From: Lasiosphaeris hirsuta
Lineage: Eukaryota > Ascomycota > Sordariomycetes > Sordariales > Lasiosphaeriaceae
Direction: 5' to 3'
Length of the DNA: 64,000 nt
NCBI GenBank assembly: GCA_030549175.1
Contig: JAUKUA010000005.1
Coordinates: 4,154,001 to 4,218,000, forward strand
The notes under the pieces were generated by a model, which did not search any database, was not told the origin of the DNA, and saw nothing but the letters and a program-made list of their open reading frames with translations. Numbering within the stretch: the stretch's first letter is position 1; each line of letters starts with the position of its first letter. The position numbers were made by a program, and so were the translations under genes. Positions 1 to 11,179 of the stretch are shown here, in pieces.

Positions 1-1870
1 TGGTATCTGGGATATGGAGCGCGGCGCCGTAGCTTATTAGCGTCTGTATGTCGTGGTAGTCGCCTGGTTTCTGGGCGGCCCAGCAGAGTGGAGTTCGTCC
101 GAAAGCGCATACCGTGTCGATACCTGCGGAGTTGGTTTGAAGGTTGTTGCTCAGGTTCAGCCGAGATATTCCTAACACAATGAGATGGAGAGTAGAAAAA
201 TTGCTGTTTTGTAAATCTTCGGTCTCGTCAAGCAGGTCGGCAAATATCTCCCTAAAAGCAGCGTATACTGGTTTGTCGGGGTCTTCTAGGAGATAGCTCC
301 ACAAGGTATCAATAACCGACCTAGGGGATCCTAGTCAGCCGCCAATAGGGCAAATCGTGTGCTGACGTCACCAACATACTGAGAGTACTTATCCTCCATC
401 CTCGGATCTGCCTTTTGGGCCAGCACAAACTTTGCCATATCTACCTGACCGGCAGTAAGAGCAAACTGAAATAGAATTAGCGTAGAAAGCTCAGGGGGAG
501 AAGGGTTGTGGGTCCTACATGCAAGGCTGAACGGCCCTCGTTGACGTTGACATCGAAAACGGATGCTTTTCCCTCCGAGAACAGCCTCTGCACCCCTTTT
601 ATGTTCCCCTTCTGCGCCAAGGTGAACAGGTGGGCCGATGCCGGGATGACGCGTGGAAACTTGACGTGGAGCTGGTGACCATCAAAACTATTCCATGAGT
701 CTAGCAATGACACCATACGACCAGCGAATGGTGCCCAATTAGGGAAGTAGTATGATGCCTTGGGGATGCCCTTGTCGGCCCTTTTGCAGAGCCTCTGTGT
801 GCACGAGGCTTTCCCGGTGAATGGGAGTATCGCTCCAGAGTATTCGGTAAATAACGAGCCGAGGATGTTGGAAACCCAGGACAGAGGCTGCACATACGAA
901 GCCCTGTGGCAGCGGCAAGTACAGAGTCGCGCCTTACACGGCCGTGTGACAACAGTGGACGTAATAACCTGCATTACGGTCCCTCTTGTCCCGGAGCCTG
1001 ATGCTTGATTTGTAGCCTGGACCAGTGTCCTGCGCGTTTCCGCTTCTCCCGCCACACCCTGTCCATCCTGGTGTTGTATCGCCCCAGTAGTCGATAGTGG
1101 GGGTAGTGGTGGATCATGTTTGGTCTCATTGGCGGTGGTAGAAGGGCTCTGGTTCGAGGACTGTCGAGTAGCATGATCGATGTCTGAGATCTTGGCGTGG
1201 ACTTCGCTTGTCAGGATCCTGACTTGGCGCAGCTCGGTGCGAAAGATGGTCACCAAGGACCAACTGTTGTGCTTTCTTAGCCAACCGTGATCTGCGTGGC
1301 AGGTTGGTAGTTGGGCTGCAAGTGTAGGTGGCTTACGATGAAGCTGCGATCAACTCGGCGCTAATTTGTTCGCGGAGACGCCGAATTTCTTCTTGCAGCT
1401 TTTTAACCTGGCGCTGTTTTCCTACCCATGACCTCTTGGAGAACATAATTTTGGAGGGTTGGTCCATGCCTGCCGTTTCGGCGTAGTTCTTTATCAGATG
1501 ATCCTGGAGCAAACTGCGTAGCTGCTCGACAGGTGCTGTGGCACGATCTTTGATTTTGTTAGTGCCGCAATGTACGGTGCGCTCCCCTCTTCATTCGCAA
1601 GCTTGGTGATTACCAGGTCCATCTTGGCGACCGTAACTTCAAAGTCTTGTAGCTGGGAAGCCAGGCAGGTAGTTAGTATACCCGACACTCAAGAGTAAAG
1701 TAAACAGTCTTCTCGCAGCCCATCAAGATATGCCTGCATACCTCGTTGGACAATTGAAAGAGTTCTTGGGGCGCGTCGGCCAGGTGGATGAGTCTCCCGA
1801 CAATCTTAGTCGTAGCACCGACTGCGCCAAGTAGTGAAACAACTCCGACCGTGATGGAGAATGGGTCCAT
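1..1870 (-). CDS. Ankyrin-repeat protein with fungal STAND-type N-terminal domain (3' end outside window)
   Basis: The start at 1870 opens a hydrophobic segment (MDPFSITVGVVSLLGAV) typical of N-terminal domains of fungal STAND/ankyrin proteins. An intron at about 1653-1741 (GTATGC, branch ACTAAC, CAG) joins it to a helical stretch. A coiled coil (QVKKLQEEIRRLREQI) lies near 1350-1420. A further exon starts near 1260 and contains a Ser/Thr-rich linker. From about 620 down the protein has ankyrin repeats (LFTLAQKGNIKGVQRLFSEG, FALTAGQVDMAKFVLAQKA, GRTPLCWAAQKPGDYHDIQT). Further introns lie near 475-525 and 340-390. One join near 1510-1560 needs a short 41-nt intron and is uncertain. The family is associated with heterokaryon incompatibility and immune-like signalling; that role here is inference. 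The gene runs off the left edge. Confidence 0.75.
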
Positions 1871-2574
1871 GTTCGCTGCAAGCAGTGATGGTAGGCGCTG
1901 AGGAAAAAGACGGATCAAACACTACTTTGCGAAGTGCGAGTGCGACTCAGCGTGCCTCTCACAATTGGGAAATACAGATACGTTGTAATTGACGGGCTGC
2001 AATTAATGCAAATGTATATGTATCCTCGTTGCATCCAAGAGGGCCTGTTTTCTGACTGCTTAAACGTGCGCTGCTAGGGTTCAAATACACTCCATTGGGG
2101 GCGCAATGCCTCTACGTAGAGCCGCAAGGTAGCACTGAGCGCTCTACGCGTGAGTCGCGTGTGCTAAGTTGCCCAACAAGCAAGGCAGCGCTCTGCGTTG
2201 CAGTTGCCGGCGAGTTTATTACCCGTACGCCCCGTTTCGATTGCACGTCACCCGATGGGTGCGCTGTGAAACGTTGACAAACTGTCGCGTGTACATCGGA
2301 AAGGTTGTCGTTTGTCTTGGAAAGGTCGTAATTTCAACGCAGCTGGCATGTGGTTGCACGAAAGATAAGGTCGCCGCAAGAACCCGTAGCCACTCCTAAT
2401 TGGCTAGTGACGCAGTTTGCCTTGTATGTGAAGTGGCTGTCAGAAAGACTGCACTCCTTTGGATGGGGGTTACGATTGTGTGATTGTATTGCTTGTTGCA
2501 TCACTCTGGCCGTCCACTTATAGGAGTTTAAGATCGTCCTTATGGTGGCTTAGCTAGCGACACAGCCACTCTAT
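1871..2574. other. Intergenic, no supportable gene
   Basis: There are only short ORFs without family resemblance or splice support. A Cys/Arg-rich reading at 2095-2399 has the composition of random sequence. Confidence 0.5.
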
Positions 2575-2898
2575 ATGCCTTACTCAAGGTTGACTGTTGT
2601 TGCTACTATCGTAGCAATGCTAACGCCCTCAATTCTAGCAGTTTCCACCCTGTTCCATCTGACAGGCTCGCAAGATAAAGGGAATCCACAAGCTACTCAA
2701 AGGCGAGATTTTCCGAGCGCTGTAGGAACTGGATATGGGAGATATGCTGATGAAGATCTAGATAACGAAGAAGTAGAGGAATCTATTACTGTTACACCTT
2801 CAATATGCGCCTTATTAAAGATGTCCCCTGAAGATGCCCGGGCTAGGAACAAAGCAAGCCGAATCGACGAAATCTACAGTCGCAACTACCACGGTTAG
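2575..2898 (+). CDS. Small putative secreted acidic protein, 107 aa
   Basis: This is a single uninterrupted ORF. Residues 1-22 look like a signal peptide: a basic start, then a hydrophobic core ending SILA. The mature part has a dibasic QRRDF followed by an acidic block (DEDLDNEEVEES, about residues 60-71) and a helical, charged C-terminus. It has no cysteine beyond one. Codons are noticeably A/T-ending compared with the GC-rich genes nearby, which could mean transfer, relaxed selection or chance. The order signal peptide, arginine motif, acidic block and helical tail resembles secreted effectors in general layout only; no true RXLR is present. I do not recognise a family. Confidence 0.35.
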   Translation: MPYSRLTVVATIVAMLTPSILAVSTLFHLTGSQDKGNPQATQRRDFPSAVGTGYGRYADEDLDNEEVEESITVTPSICALLKMSPEDARARNKASRIDEIYSRNYHG

Positions 2899-3479
2899 CA
2901 ACGGCCAGTCGGATATAGTCAACCGGCAATTAATAGTCAACCGGCACTTACAAACCACATCTATTAAACCCACTTCAATCCTGGCCATCACGACAGTGGT
3001 ATTCGATACTGTTGCAGATGCGCAATCGAAAGAGCGGTTGCAAGATGGCAGAAAAAGGCCTCTCCTTGCCATGCCCTGGCCATGCCCTGGAAAGAAAGAG
3101 TGGGCATACCAGGGTCTTGGGCTAGTCAAGCAATTGCAAAGTGGTTGCAGCGAGGCCCTGGGGCGGGTGTGCGATTTAACTGGCTACTAAAAGAGGTGGC
3201 CAATAGGGCCTTGGCGGGGCGCTCCGCTCGTGAAATCCCGCTCCGAGAATTGTGTAGAGCTGTCCGTAGAGTGTGTATTGAGAGTAAATCGCGGATTATT
3301 ATCATCATAGGATCGTTCGTGCATGATAGTATAAGGATTCTTTGGTAGATAGATAGGGGCCAAGAATGAGGTTCTCTAAGTGCGGCCTGGCGTAATTCTG
3401 CTAGCAGAAAAAGGCACGCAGCCTGAGGTGGCAGAAACAAGATCTGGGCTTGGGGTAAGAACTAGGTCGTTGTGACCTT
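2899..3479. other. Intergenic with short direct repeats
   Basis: It contains a repeated atagtcaaccggca unit near 2915-2945 and a doubled gccatgccctg unit at about 3068-3090. Readings such as 3082-3348 (+) are not supported by any family. Confidence 0.4.
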
Positions 3480-4495
3480 CTACGATCTTTCCTTACATTC
3501 CTCGAGAATCCCAAACACTTCTTCCTCACATTGCTTTGTCATGGGGAAAGGCTGGACGGCTGCCGAGAGAGTTGATGGAAAGAGGACTCCCTTGCCTGGG
3601 TTCGTCGAAGCGTATTTAGCAAGGAGATATTTCATGTCTTCAAGTGCTCTGTATGGCATACAAAGGTTAGCGTATCGGTGGCAAAAAGTTAGTCTAGGGT
3701 GGGTGGGTAGGTAGCTAGGCTTTATGCAGAAATGAAACCTGCCTGTCTTTCGTTTTGCTTCCTTGTTCGTTAATGCCGTACATGAGACAAGCCTTGACTC
3801 CATACAATCTGATCCGATCATCGACTTCAGATGCCGGATCAGACGGTCCATGATGCTTGAAGTACTCGGTGCAATAGTCTCGAGAACTCATCTTATGGTG
3901 TTTCGTCCTCCAGTACGCCAATTCCATTTCGTGGTGACCGTAGTATCCGTTGGAGCCAAAAATGTAATGTCTGCCACTCGCAACCTCCTTCCCAATGTTC
4001 CCTTCCCACAAGTCGCCGTGGATGAAGCAGGGCCTGATTCTCCCCACAGATCGGTCGAGATGGCCAAGGAGTCTCGGGACCAAAATACCAAGGGTTTGAA
4101 TGACGAGGATATTGCACTCTTCGGAAAATCCGTTGATAGACTCATCTAACAGGTAAACCTGCCAGAGCATCTTAGAGAACAGCACGCTCCAGTCCTTTTC
4201 CCAGCCGTTCACATGACAGAATAGACCATCGTACATAGGAATTGGGGAACCGAAGGCATCCGAGGCACCCATACTAGATATATGGAGTTTTGCAACCGTT
4301 TGGGCCGTTGCGGAGATGTCGGGAAGTTCCAGGGTTTCAAATTCGATAAACGAGGCGAGGTAGAAGTAGGCCTCTATCTCCGATGTGGAAGGAAGCTGGA
4401 GCTTCCCCCATGCCGCATAATTGAATTGAAAGGTCCTGGGGCCTGGAAACGCCGAACCTGTAATATTTGACGTGCTCTTAATATAAGAACCGCTT
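3480..4495 (-). pseudogene. Fructosamine/ketosamine-3-kinase-like gene, N-terminally truncated
   Basis: Translation from about 4480 down gives the middle and C-terminal half of a fungal fructosamine-3-kinase-like protein. Visible parts are an AWGK segment, the FYLASFIEF hinge strand, the catalytic loop CFIHGDLWEGN, and the YYGHHEMELAYWRT block that follows the metal-binding Asp in the family. That Asp is replaced here: IFGSNGYY instead of the usual F-D. The N-terminal lobe is not found; upstream in this frame there is a stop, and the other open frame (4374-4700) is unrelated. The last exon (ALEDMKYLLAKY...) joins only if the intron at about 3635-3730 uses a GC donor (AG|GCAGGT). Family members phosphorylate ketosamines on glycated proteins. 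With the lobe missing and the Asp changed, this copy is probably inactive. Confidence 0.6.
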
Positions 4496-4734
4496 GTTTG
4501 GATGCATCAATCGACCAAACCCAAAATTCTGCCTTGGGGTAACGAGTCTCATCGTCGTAGTATGACGGCGAATCGGGGTGATGCACCAAGGCGTGTTCAA
4601 CACATATCTTCCCCCTCTTTCTGTCTATGAGCTGAGTTTTATCCTCTCCGTCCATCGCTGTCACCTTTGGTGGCAGGCAAACTTCTACCTGGTAGTACAT
4701 CTCGTAGTCGCCTGCCCTAAGCTGTAACCCAAAA

Positions 4735-5795
4735 ATGGCTCAGCCCCCATTCTCAAACCTCCAGCTCGTCGAGCAGGTTGACAGGTACGGGACAATCCCT
4801 CCCCTCCGTTCTGACTACATCGATTATCACTCGCAGCAGTCCTGACCTGAGATATTAGCTGGCCCTATTTCACCAAAGACCCCGATGCCTACAAGAAACA
4901 TATGCTGGGTTATCACTACTTTTTCATCCAAGGATATTCACAGCCCTTCGGATATGTCCACAACCGCTTCGTATCTGCAATGGAGTGGCCCGAGTACTGG
5001 TAAATCGACCCGGAGAAGCGCTACCTGACCCTTACCACCGCGACCGACTTCGAGACGCGCAGCCGTCTGATGAACGAGACGCTCCGCTTCAACCACGAGA
5101 GCCAGAAGGTTCCTACTCTCCGGCACTGGGCGAATGAAGAGCTCCCCATTTACACAAGCACAGGCGAGCATGTTCTGGATTTCGACGGCTGCGGTGTCGA
5201 CATGTTTGGCATCGTGAACTACTCTGTGCACATGACAGGTTGGGTCATGACGGCTGAAGGCATCAAGATATGGGTCCCGCGTCGAGCCATGGATAAGATG
5301 AGCTTCCCGGGCATGTTGGACAATACGGTTGGAGGGAGTCTTGCGACTAGGGAGAAAGCCATCGACGGCATAGTGCGAGAGTGCGAGGAAGAAATCTGCT
5401 TGGCGCCAGCATACACCCGATCCAACATCCGAGCTTGCAGCACCAACTCTTTCCAGTTGACCGTTACAGACTTGCTAGAGCCGGCATGCCAACACCAAGT
5501 GCAGTACTTGTATGAAATCGAGCTCGGCCAAGATATCGTCTCTAAGATCGGGGACGGCGAGGTTGGAGAGCTGAATCTCCTGTCCATCGAACAGCTCTTG
5601 GCAGCCATGAGGAATGATGAGGTTAAATTGACCTGCAATATGACATATCTCGCACTTCTCGTTCGGCATGGCTACATCAACGCTGAGAACGAGCCTAACC
5701 TTGTCGAGATTTGTTCGCGCCTACACTGCCGCCACGAAGCTCTTCGTTGTCTAAGCCCTGATCCGCTCCACGGCCGGTGGTCCTCAGGACTTTGA
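4735..5795 (+). pseudogene. Nudix hydrolase (DUF4743/thiamine-pyrophosphokinase-related), broken
   Basis: From the ATG at 4735 the N-terminus FSNLQLVEQVDRYG fits the DUF4743 region of TNR3-like Nudix proteins. The frame stops at about 4843 and resumes in another frame (WPYFTKDPDAYKKH). It then meets TAA at 5001-5003 exactly where family members continue, before reading on as IDPEKRYLTL. From 5070 the Nudix part is intact: VHMTGWV, IWVPRRA, PGMLDNTVGGS, and a Nudix helix REKAIDGIVRECEEEI that keeps most of the consensus. The C-terminus ENEPNLVEICSRLH is also family-like. TAA could derive from CAA by the C-to-T change typical of RIP (inference). A product starting at 5070 (241 aa) is possible but would lack the N-terminal domain. 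Confidence 0.7.
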
Positions 5796-5907
5796 AAGAG
5801 TGACTTCAGCTAGGTGATTGACGTTGAAATTGTGCGGGCTTTTGCCCCGAAGGAGCAATCGCACATGGCCACTCGCCTAGTTGGCCACAACGCCAGGCCA
5901 GAGCTAA

Positions 5908-6070
5908 TGTTAGAGGTGGTGCCCCACCTCGAGGGTGCAGGGTGCACACGCCACCTCGCCTAGCTAGTTAGTGCCTCTGGGCCACACCGAGATGCTGTTG
6001 CAGGGCCAGGAAATCCTGGCCCGCAACACACCAATCCATCACCACTTTCCATTGCTCTGTCTCGCCCACA
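5908..6070 (+). repeat. Left arm of a long imperfect inverted repeat
   Basis: The sequence from gttagaggtggtg to tctcgcccaca matches the reverse complement of 10419-10585 over about 160 bp with scattered differences. Inside lies a 33-bp near-perfect palindrome (5996-6028) built on GGGCCAGGA/TCCTGGCCC flanked by TGTTGC and GCAACA. It is probably part of a dispersed transposable element; the family is not recognised. Confidence 0.7.
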
Positions 6071-6609
6071 GCTAACTAGCCTATGAAGAAGGAGATCCAC
6101 CACCCTGAGTCCACTAATAAGGAGATTCCTGGTCCGGTCACAAGCGGTCCCGGGCCTCTTACGTTCCCGGGCCGACAATACCCTAGCCCACCTCGGCTCT
6201 CCGAACCCCGTGATAACAAGGAAAGTGCCGTTCCCAGGCCTCACCCGCCCGGCTCACTCACCCAATCAACGCTAAAGGTATATAAAAAAACCCCATCAGG
6301 GGAAGAGCCTCCTTTCTGGTTAGTCTATCGGGGCCCGGGCCAGGGCCTCTTCCTCTTCGTTGTCAATTTGTGCGGTATTCCTTTCCCGCGTTCGTCGCCA
6401 CTAGTATTTTCTTCCTAGCAACTTATCCACGAGGCTCCAGAATAGGTCGAGCCACTTCCTAGACCTCCTCCACACCATCTGTAGTGGGCCACCGTTGTAG
6501 GTAGGTAGTAGTGCCGCGTTCTGGGAGCACGAGAAGATGTGTCCCCGGTTCTTATGGGAGCCGTAATCGTAGGGCCTCAGGTCTCCGGGTCGTGGTTGAA
6601 CCGAGGCTC
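6071..6609. other. Repeat-derived spacer with TATA-like stretch
   Basis: It has a GC-rich, repetitive character (several gggcccggg blocks). A TATA-like tatataaaaaaa at about 6280-6291 precedes a pyrimidine-rich tract, as in an element promoter or LTR. No gene is supported. Confidence 0.35.
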
Positions 6610-7222
6610 AGCATGACAAGCAAATAACACTTGATTTCAGATTCGCAATTCAGGAGGACCATTGACTCTGACCTCTGAACGCTCAACGACGGCAAGGTGC
6701 ATAACCTGGAAGAGCTCATGCAATCCATGCGCGACAATGTGGACAAGGAGATGCCGCCTGGTATGGTCGCCTGAACGCCCCTATCTAAAAAAAACTAAAA
6801 TAAACCTCAAACGTCGTTTACTGATGTATGATTTGCCAGAGTCTCCAAATATGACCCGCCTGGAGAGCGCAGCTGCATTCCCACTATCCGAAGAGGGGTA
6901 CCAAAAGGCGCTCACGGACATGAGAGACTTCGGTCGCAGGCGGGCGGTTGACGGGACCCTCCAGTCCTTTAGTGTTGACGTGATTCTCGGCCCGGGAGAC
7001 AGCAGGATGAATGAACTGTACGCTACCGCGGGCTACCCCATGGTGGTCATGCCTCTCTCCTATGCCAAATACAACGGCCGGCCGCTTGGCGTCTGCGCTG
7101 TCTCCACAGCCAATCAGGAGGGCCGCCTCATTCAGTTGATGAGCGCTTGGGAAAAGTCATTCAACACAGCGACAACTACCGAGCTGGATTGGCGGGGATC
7201 CAAATGCATCCCCGAAGAGTGA
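6610..7222 (+). pseudogene. Amidase-signature family protein, 3' fragment
   Basis: The reading QKALTDMRDFGRRRAVDGTL ... SVDVILGPGDSRMNELYATAG ... MPLSYAKYNGRPLGVC is the C-terminal part of fungal amidases. These are Ser-Ser-Lys hydrolases that cleave amide bonds. A piece in a different frame upstream (HNLEELMQSMRDNVDKEMPPG, about 6690-6760) belongs to the same protein, so at least one frameshift separates them. The catalytic N-terminal two thirds is absent. The fragment abuts the retrotransposon remnant at 7240, which suggests that insertion and deletion destroyed the gene. Confidence 0.65.
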
Positions 7223-7239
7223 GCTGTAGGACGGCGATG

Positions 7240-9415
7240 CTGATCCGTTCCGGCCAACCGAAAGGTCTCGTGGGGAATGACTTCCAGGACACACCAAGTC
7301 AGCCTTCGCACCTTCGGTGTCAAAAGGGCAGTGTAGAAACGTCAAACGCGGTTCTGCACTCCCTGGTCCACTCAAACTTGGTGTCTTTCCTGGTATGGTT
7401 GATAAGCGGCCTAGCCACACGCCCGTAGCTGCGGATAAACCGCCGGTAGAAGTTGCAAAAGCCGGGAAAGACTAGATGTTCAGGTTCCCGAAGACGTACT
7501 CACTGCAAGTCTCCAGCTCTTCCAGTGTCATTTTCCGCAGTGCGCTGAAGCTCAGGACCTCCGGGTTTGCTCCGTCCTTCAGGACGATACGGTAGTTGTG
7601 CTTTGGTCGAAACTCGGAGAGGATGTCGGAGTCTAGCTTACTAAACACGTCGCGATACTTGCTGTACGCGTCGGGACCTGCTCGTCTATCTTCCTCCGTA
7701 GTGATTCGTCGTCATCGGCTAGGGGATCGAGGAGACGGCGCTTGTCGTCAATCAGGCTGTCGAGTTCCGCCAGGCCGGTAATACCCGAGTCGTCCCCCTC
7801 ACTCGTGAACCGTAGGTACGCCGTAGCACCGACGACAGCGATGCCGGGTGGACGCTCCCGATATCAGCCGATAGAGTGTCTGGCCAGGAGGTACCGGCCC
7901 CGTGCATTGGCGAGAGGATACAGGCCTTTCGGCTTCCCCTTTCGTGGTGGTCGGGGAGCATCCTGGGATGGAGACGTCCGACCATCCAGTTGTCGGTGCA
8001 TTTTCTCGGTCTCTGCGGTACCGTCGTCGTGACGGGGTGGATCTGGTAAGGAAAACTTGACGCGAGTATCCGAGGTGGGGCAGCAGTCCTGGTCGGCTGC
8101 TTGCGCTTCGAGCCCCGTAATACGCTGGAGCAGGATGGCTCGGTCGGCCTCGAGCTTTTCCCACGAGACTAGCTTCTGTCGCCGGGAATCGGCTAGCATG
8201 CCATGGTAATCTAGCCATTTTCCTGCCTACGATTATGTCGTAGGGGCCGGCATAAATAAGGGCCCATTCGTTCTCATATCTGTCGTCCTGCATGTTGAAG
8301 TTGGCCTGGATGGACTCCTCGATACACTGCGAAGCCTTGCCATCGAAAGCGCCGAGAAGAAAGTCCAGTTTCCCCGGGGTTGTTGGTTTTCCTGCTGTCC
8401 AGCGTCATCATCCGTGGCAGCCGGTGTGCTCGATTTGGCATTTCTTTCCGCCACGATGCGCTCAGCCAGGGCCTGTAGTCGAGCCTCTCTGTCGGGTCCG
8501 TTGTTGCCCTTCTTGGTCGGGCAGAAGCGAGAGGTGTGCCCGAGCTCCCGACAGGTGAAGCATCGTCCCTCGGAGAGAAAACTTGTTCACCTCCTCGGTA
8601 GTCAGGCTGTGGCCCAGGGTGCCCCGGCCGGTAGGCTGTCGGCCAGAGCGGCTCGTGTTGTCAGTTCGGGTGGATGGGGTAGCATTGCCCTTGTCTCTGC
8701 CCGCAGCACTGGCTGCGGGCTTGTCTCGCTCGCGCTCGCGGAGATTCAGCGCGATAGAAGAAGCAAGACGAGCGAAATTCTCAAACGTGACACTGTCATC
8801 GAAGGGAACTGCCAAACTGGTCTTCAATGACGTAGGAAGTCGAAGTTCAAACTCATCTTTCCATTGGGCCTTGGGGAGGCTACGCTCTCCGGCGAGGCGA
8901 ACGAACTTATGCTTGAAGGTAGCAAAGTCGCCGGTAGGTTGGAGAGTCAACTTTCCGGGGTCCCGCCTTCGACAGGGCCGGCAGTCGCTGGGGACGCTGC
9001 GCCCGTGGCCATCACGCCATGTACTGTTGAGCGGCGATGCAAATCACCGCGATCTACGTTGCGGTTCTTGACGCGAGCTGCATCATCGAGTGCTGCGGTG
9101 TCGAATCGCACCTCTTGGTGAGCGTTGTCGATTGCTTGGGCGAGGCGCGCGGCGCGCTCCTCTGCATCGTTGGCCATCGTGGTTCTTGTTGGATATTCTG
9201 ACCTTTGCAGGTAGGCTTGATTGAGCTTCTAGTTGTCACGGTGGTGCCATATATGGGAGACTGAGCTGCAGATACTGGCTGTATTAGAAAACTGGAAGCT
9301 AAAGAAAAAGAAAAATGGAAAGGAAAGGATCGCGGTGTGTGGGTGTGGGGTATAGAATATTTCTAGATTTTATGTGCTCCATGCCCCACATCACGGACCC
9401 ACACATCGCTGACAG
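7240..9415 (-). mobile_element. Degenerate Ty3/gypsy-type LTR retrotransposon, internally deleted
   Basis: Reading from high to low coordinates: a candidate 5' LTR at about 9230-9415, a gag start at 9177 (MANDAEERAARLAQAI), and a gag core (FKHKFVRLAGERSLPKAQW, LASSIALNLRERERDK). In a shifted frame at about 8520-8590 there is a CCHC zinc knuckle (CFTCRELGHTSRFC, pattern CX2CX4HX4C). Near 8230-8180 a protease-type end reads YDIIVGRKWLDYHGM. At about 7480-7620 there is the start of the reverse transcriptase region (EFRPKHNYRIVLKDG, MTLEELETC), and at 7370-7440 the segment after the palm (NFYRRFIRSYGRVA). The RT palm between the last two pieces is missing, so there is a large internal deletion. 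Several frameshifts and stops are present and no 3' LTR is seen. The element cannot move by itself. Confidence 0.75.
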
Positions 9416-10418
9416 TAAATAAGTAGATTATACTACCAAGCCGGTTATGTTACAATCCTGACTCTGGAGGGTCCACATGTTGGCTGCAGGTGGGCCAGGT
9501 GGGCCACAGAGGTCTGAAGGGTTGGAGTGTTGTGATTGAAGGCGACTTATACGAAGGGTAAAGACTTGAACAGGAGGTTCATAGCTCGTATCACAACAAA
9601 TAATTTAGCCTATGCAATCGCCGCTGCTTAGGTAGCTCAGATTAAGTCAACAAACGCTGAGGGCCATGAATTATACTCACAGAAATTGCCGAGAGCAACG
9701 CTATAGAATCGCAAAATGCCGCTTATCATACATACAACTTGAAGTGACCCACAACCAGGAGGGGGGGGGGGGGGGGAATCTGGTATCAATGACTCCACGA
9801 GAACCTCCCCAACCGTTCGCAACTTCTACCAGTGTGCCCTGTCACACACATCGGGCTCCTTGTATTGCCAACCCCTGGCCAACCGTGCTGTGTGGTCTGC
9901 TGCATCCACCACCTAAAGCTGAAACGTCTCAATAAACCGAATAAGGTCCGGCAAGAAGCCGAGGAACAACAATTCGAGAACTTCTCCAACGAGCCGTCGC
10001 TTCCAGATCATTACGATTATTCCAATAGTTAAAGCTAACTTAGTCTTTAAACTCTGCTACGAACTGTCTGTGTAGCTGACGTCCGGATCCGAAGCTGTCT
10101 GTGGCGTCTCGCGCGGCTCCGACTTGTTGGCAGAGATACATTGTGAAGGGTTCAGGGTGTCCAAGGCCGGGGGACTCGAGGTCTGCGGGCACGACGTCTC
10201 GGAGGGTGTTGGTTGAGCTGTGGGAAGTGCTTCTGCCTTCTTGTAGGTGTAGGTGCATGTAGAGACGCACAGGCCATCCTCGGTGAATATCCCCATTGCT
10301 GGGTCTGTAGACTCAGGACTCCTAGCGGCGGCACGATGATTGATGACCTCGGTTTCGGCATGGGGTGGCTCGTCGTCGGTAGACGCCGTGCCCACGGGCG
10401 CTACAGCTTCTAAGATGG
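9416..10418. other. Repeat-rich spacer with a 16-G run
   Basis: It holds a G16 homopolymer at 9761-9776 and no supported gene. Open readings at 9666-10032 and 10057-10497 lack codon bias, introns or family features. Confidence 0.4.
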
Positions 10419-10585
10419 TGTGGGCGAAGCAGAGCATGTGGAAAAGGTGGTGATGATTGTTGTTGTTGTTGTGGGCCAGGATTTCCCTGGCCTGCAACAG
10501 CTATCTAGGTGTGGCCCAAAGGGCACTGGCTAGGCGAGGTGGCGTGTGCGCCCTGCACCCTCGAGGTGGAACACCACCTCCAACA
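10419..10585 (-). repeat. Right arm of the long inverted repeat
   Basis: This is the reverse complement of the copy at 5908-6070, including the GGCCAGG..CCTGGCC palindrome at about 10468-10500. The two arms enclose the amidase fragment and the gypsy remnant, about 4.3 kb. Confidence 0.7.
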
Positions 10586-11179
10586 GATGGTGATGGTGAA
10601 GAACGTCTCGGTTGCGACAGCGGCGCGGCACCTCAAAGACGATGGCTTGGCTTGATTGAAAGACGACACATCGCGCGCGTCGGGGATCTCGTTCTGCAGG
10701 CTGGGGCTGGCTGCTGCTGCCATCCAAATGACAAACTAGGCGGGATGGCGGATGTGCATCTTGAATTGTAATGATGTTGCTTGTCCTCTTGTGGGGGATT
10801 TGCTTGGCCTGCGGCTGGGTAAACTGCAGGAAACGGCTGAGTTGGGATGAGGCGCACGACGAATATTTTCAGGGCGTCTCTCCTGGCAGTTTGGTCGGTA
10901 TCGAGGGAGGGGAAGGAGCACTCATCGCTTGAAGGATGCTCCTTATCACAGTGACCTCCTTGTTGTTAGGAAGCTGCCAGGGGTCACTCTTTGATACCTA
11001 CCATGCCACCCCCCTATTACGTCTGTATCGAAACGGTGATTTTGAGGCCTCAGAAAGTATTGATAGAATTATAATGAAAGTTATTATAAACATTAAAACC
11101 GCCCATTTCCCAACCGAGGACACCGACTGCCATCGTTTGTGTTTACATTTTCTGACCACCTTTTAATCACGTACCCAGT
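10586..11179. other. Intergenic, no supportable gene
   Basis: Only overlapping short ORFs on both strands. An AT-rich patch lies at about 11040-11100. Confidence 0.4.

Noticed and set aside
2575..2898. Calling the small secreted protein an oomycete-type RXLR effector
   Set aside because: No R-x-L-R is present; only the general order of parts is similar.
4996..5070. Reading GTAAAT at 5000 as a splice donor in the Nudix gene
   Set aside because: The residues straight after it (IDPEKRYLTL) are family sequence and must be coding.
10057..10497. 146-codon minus ORF
   Set aside because: Begins inside the inverted-repeat arm; Ser/Thr/Pro composition and no codon bias.
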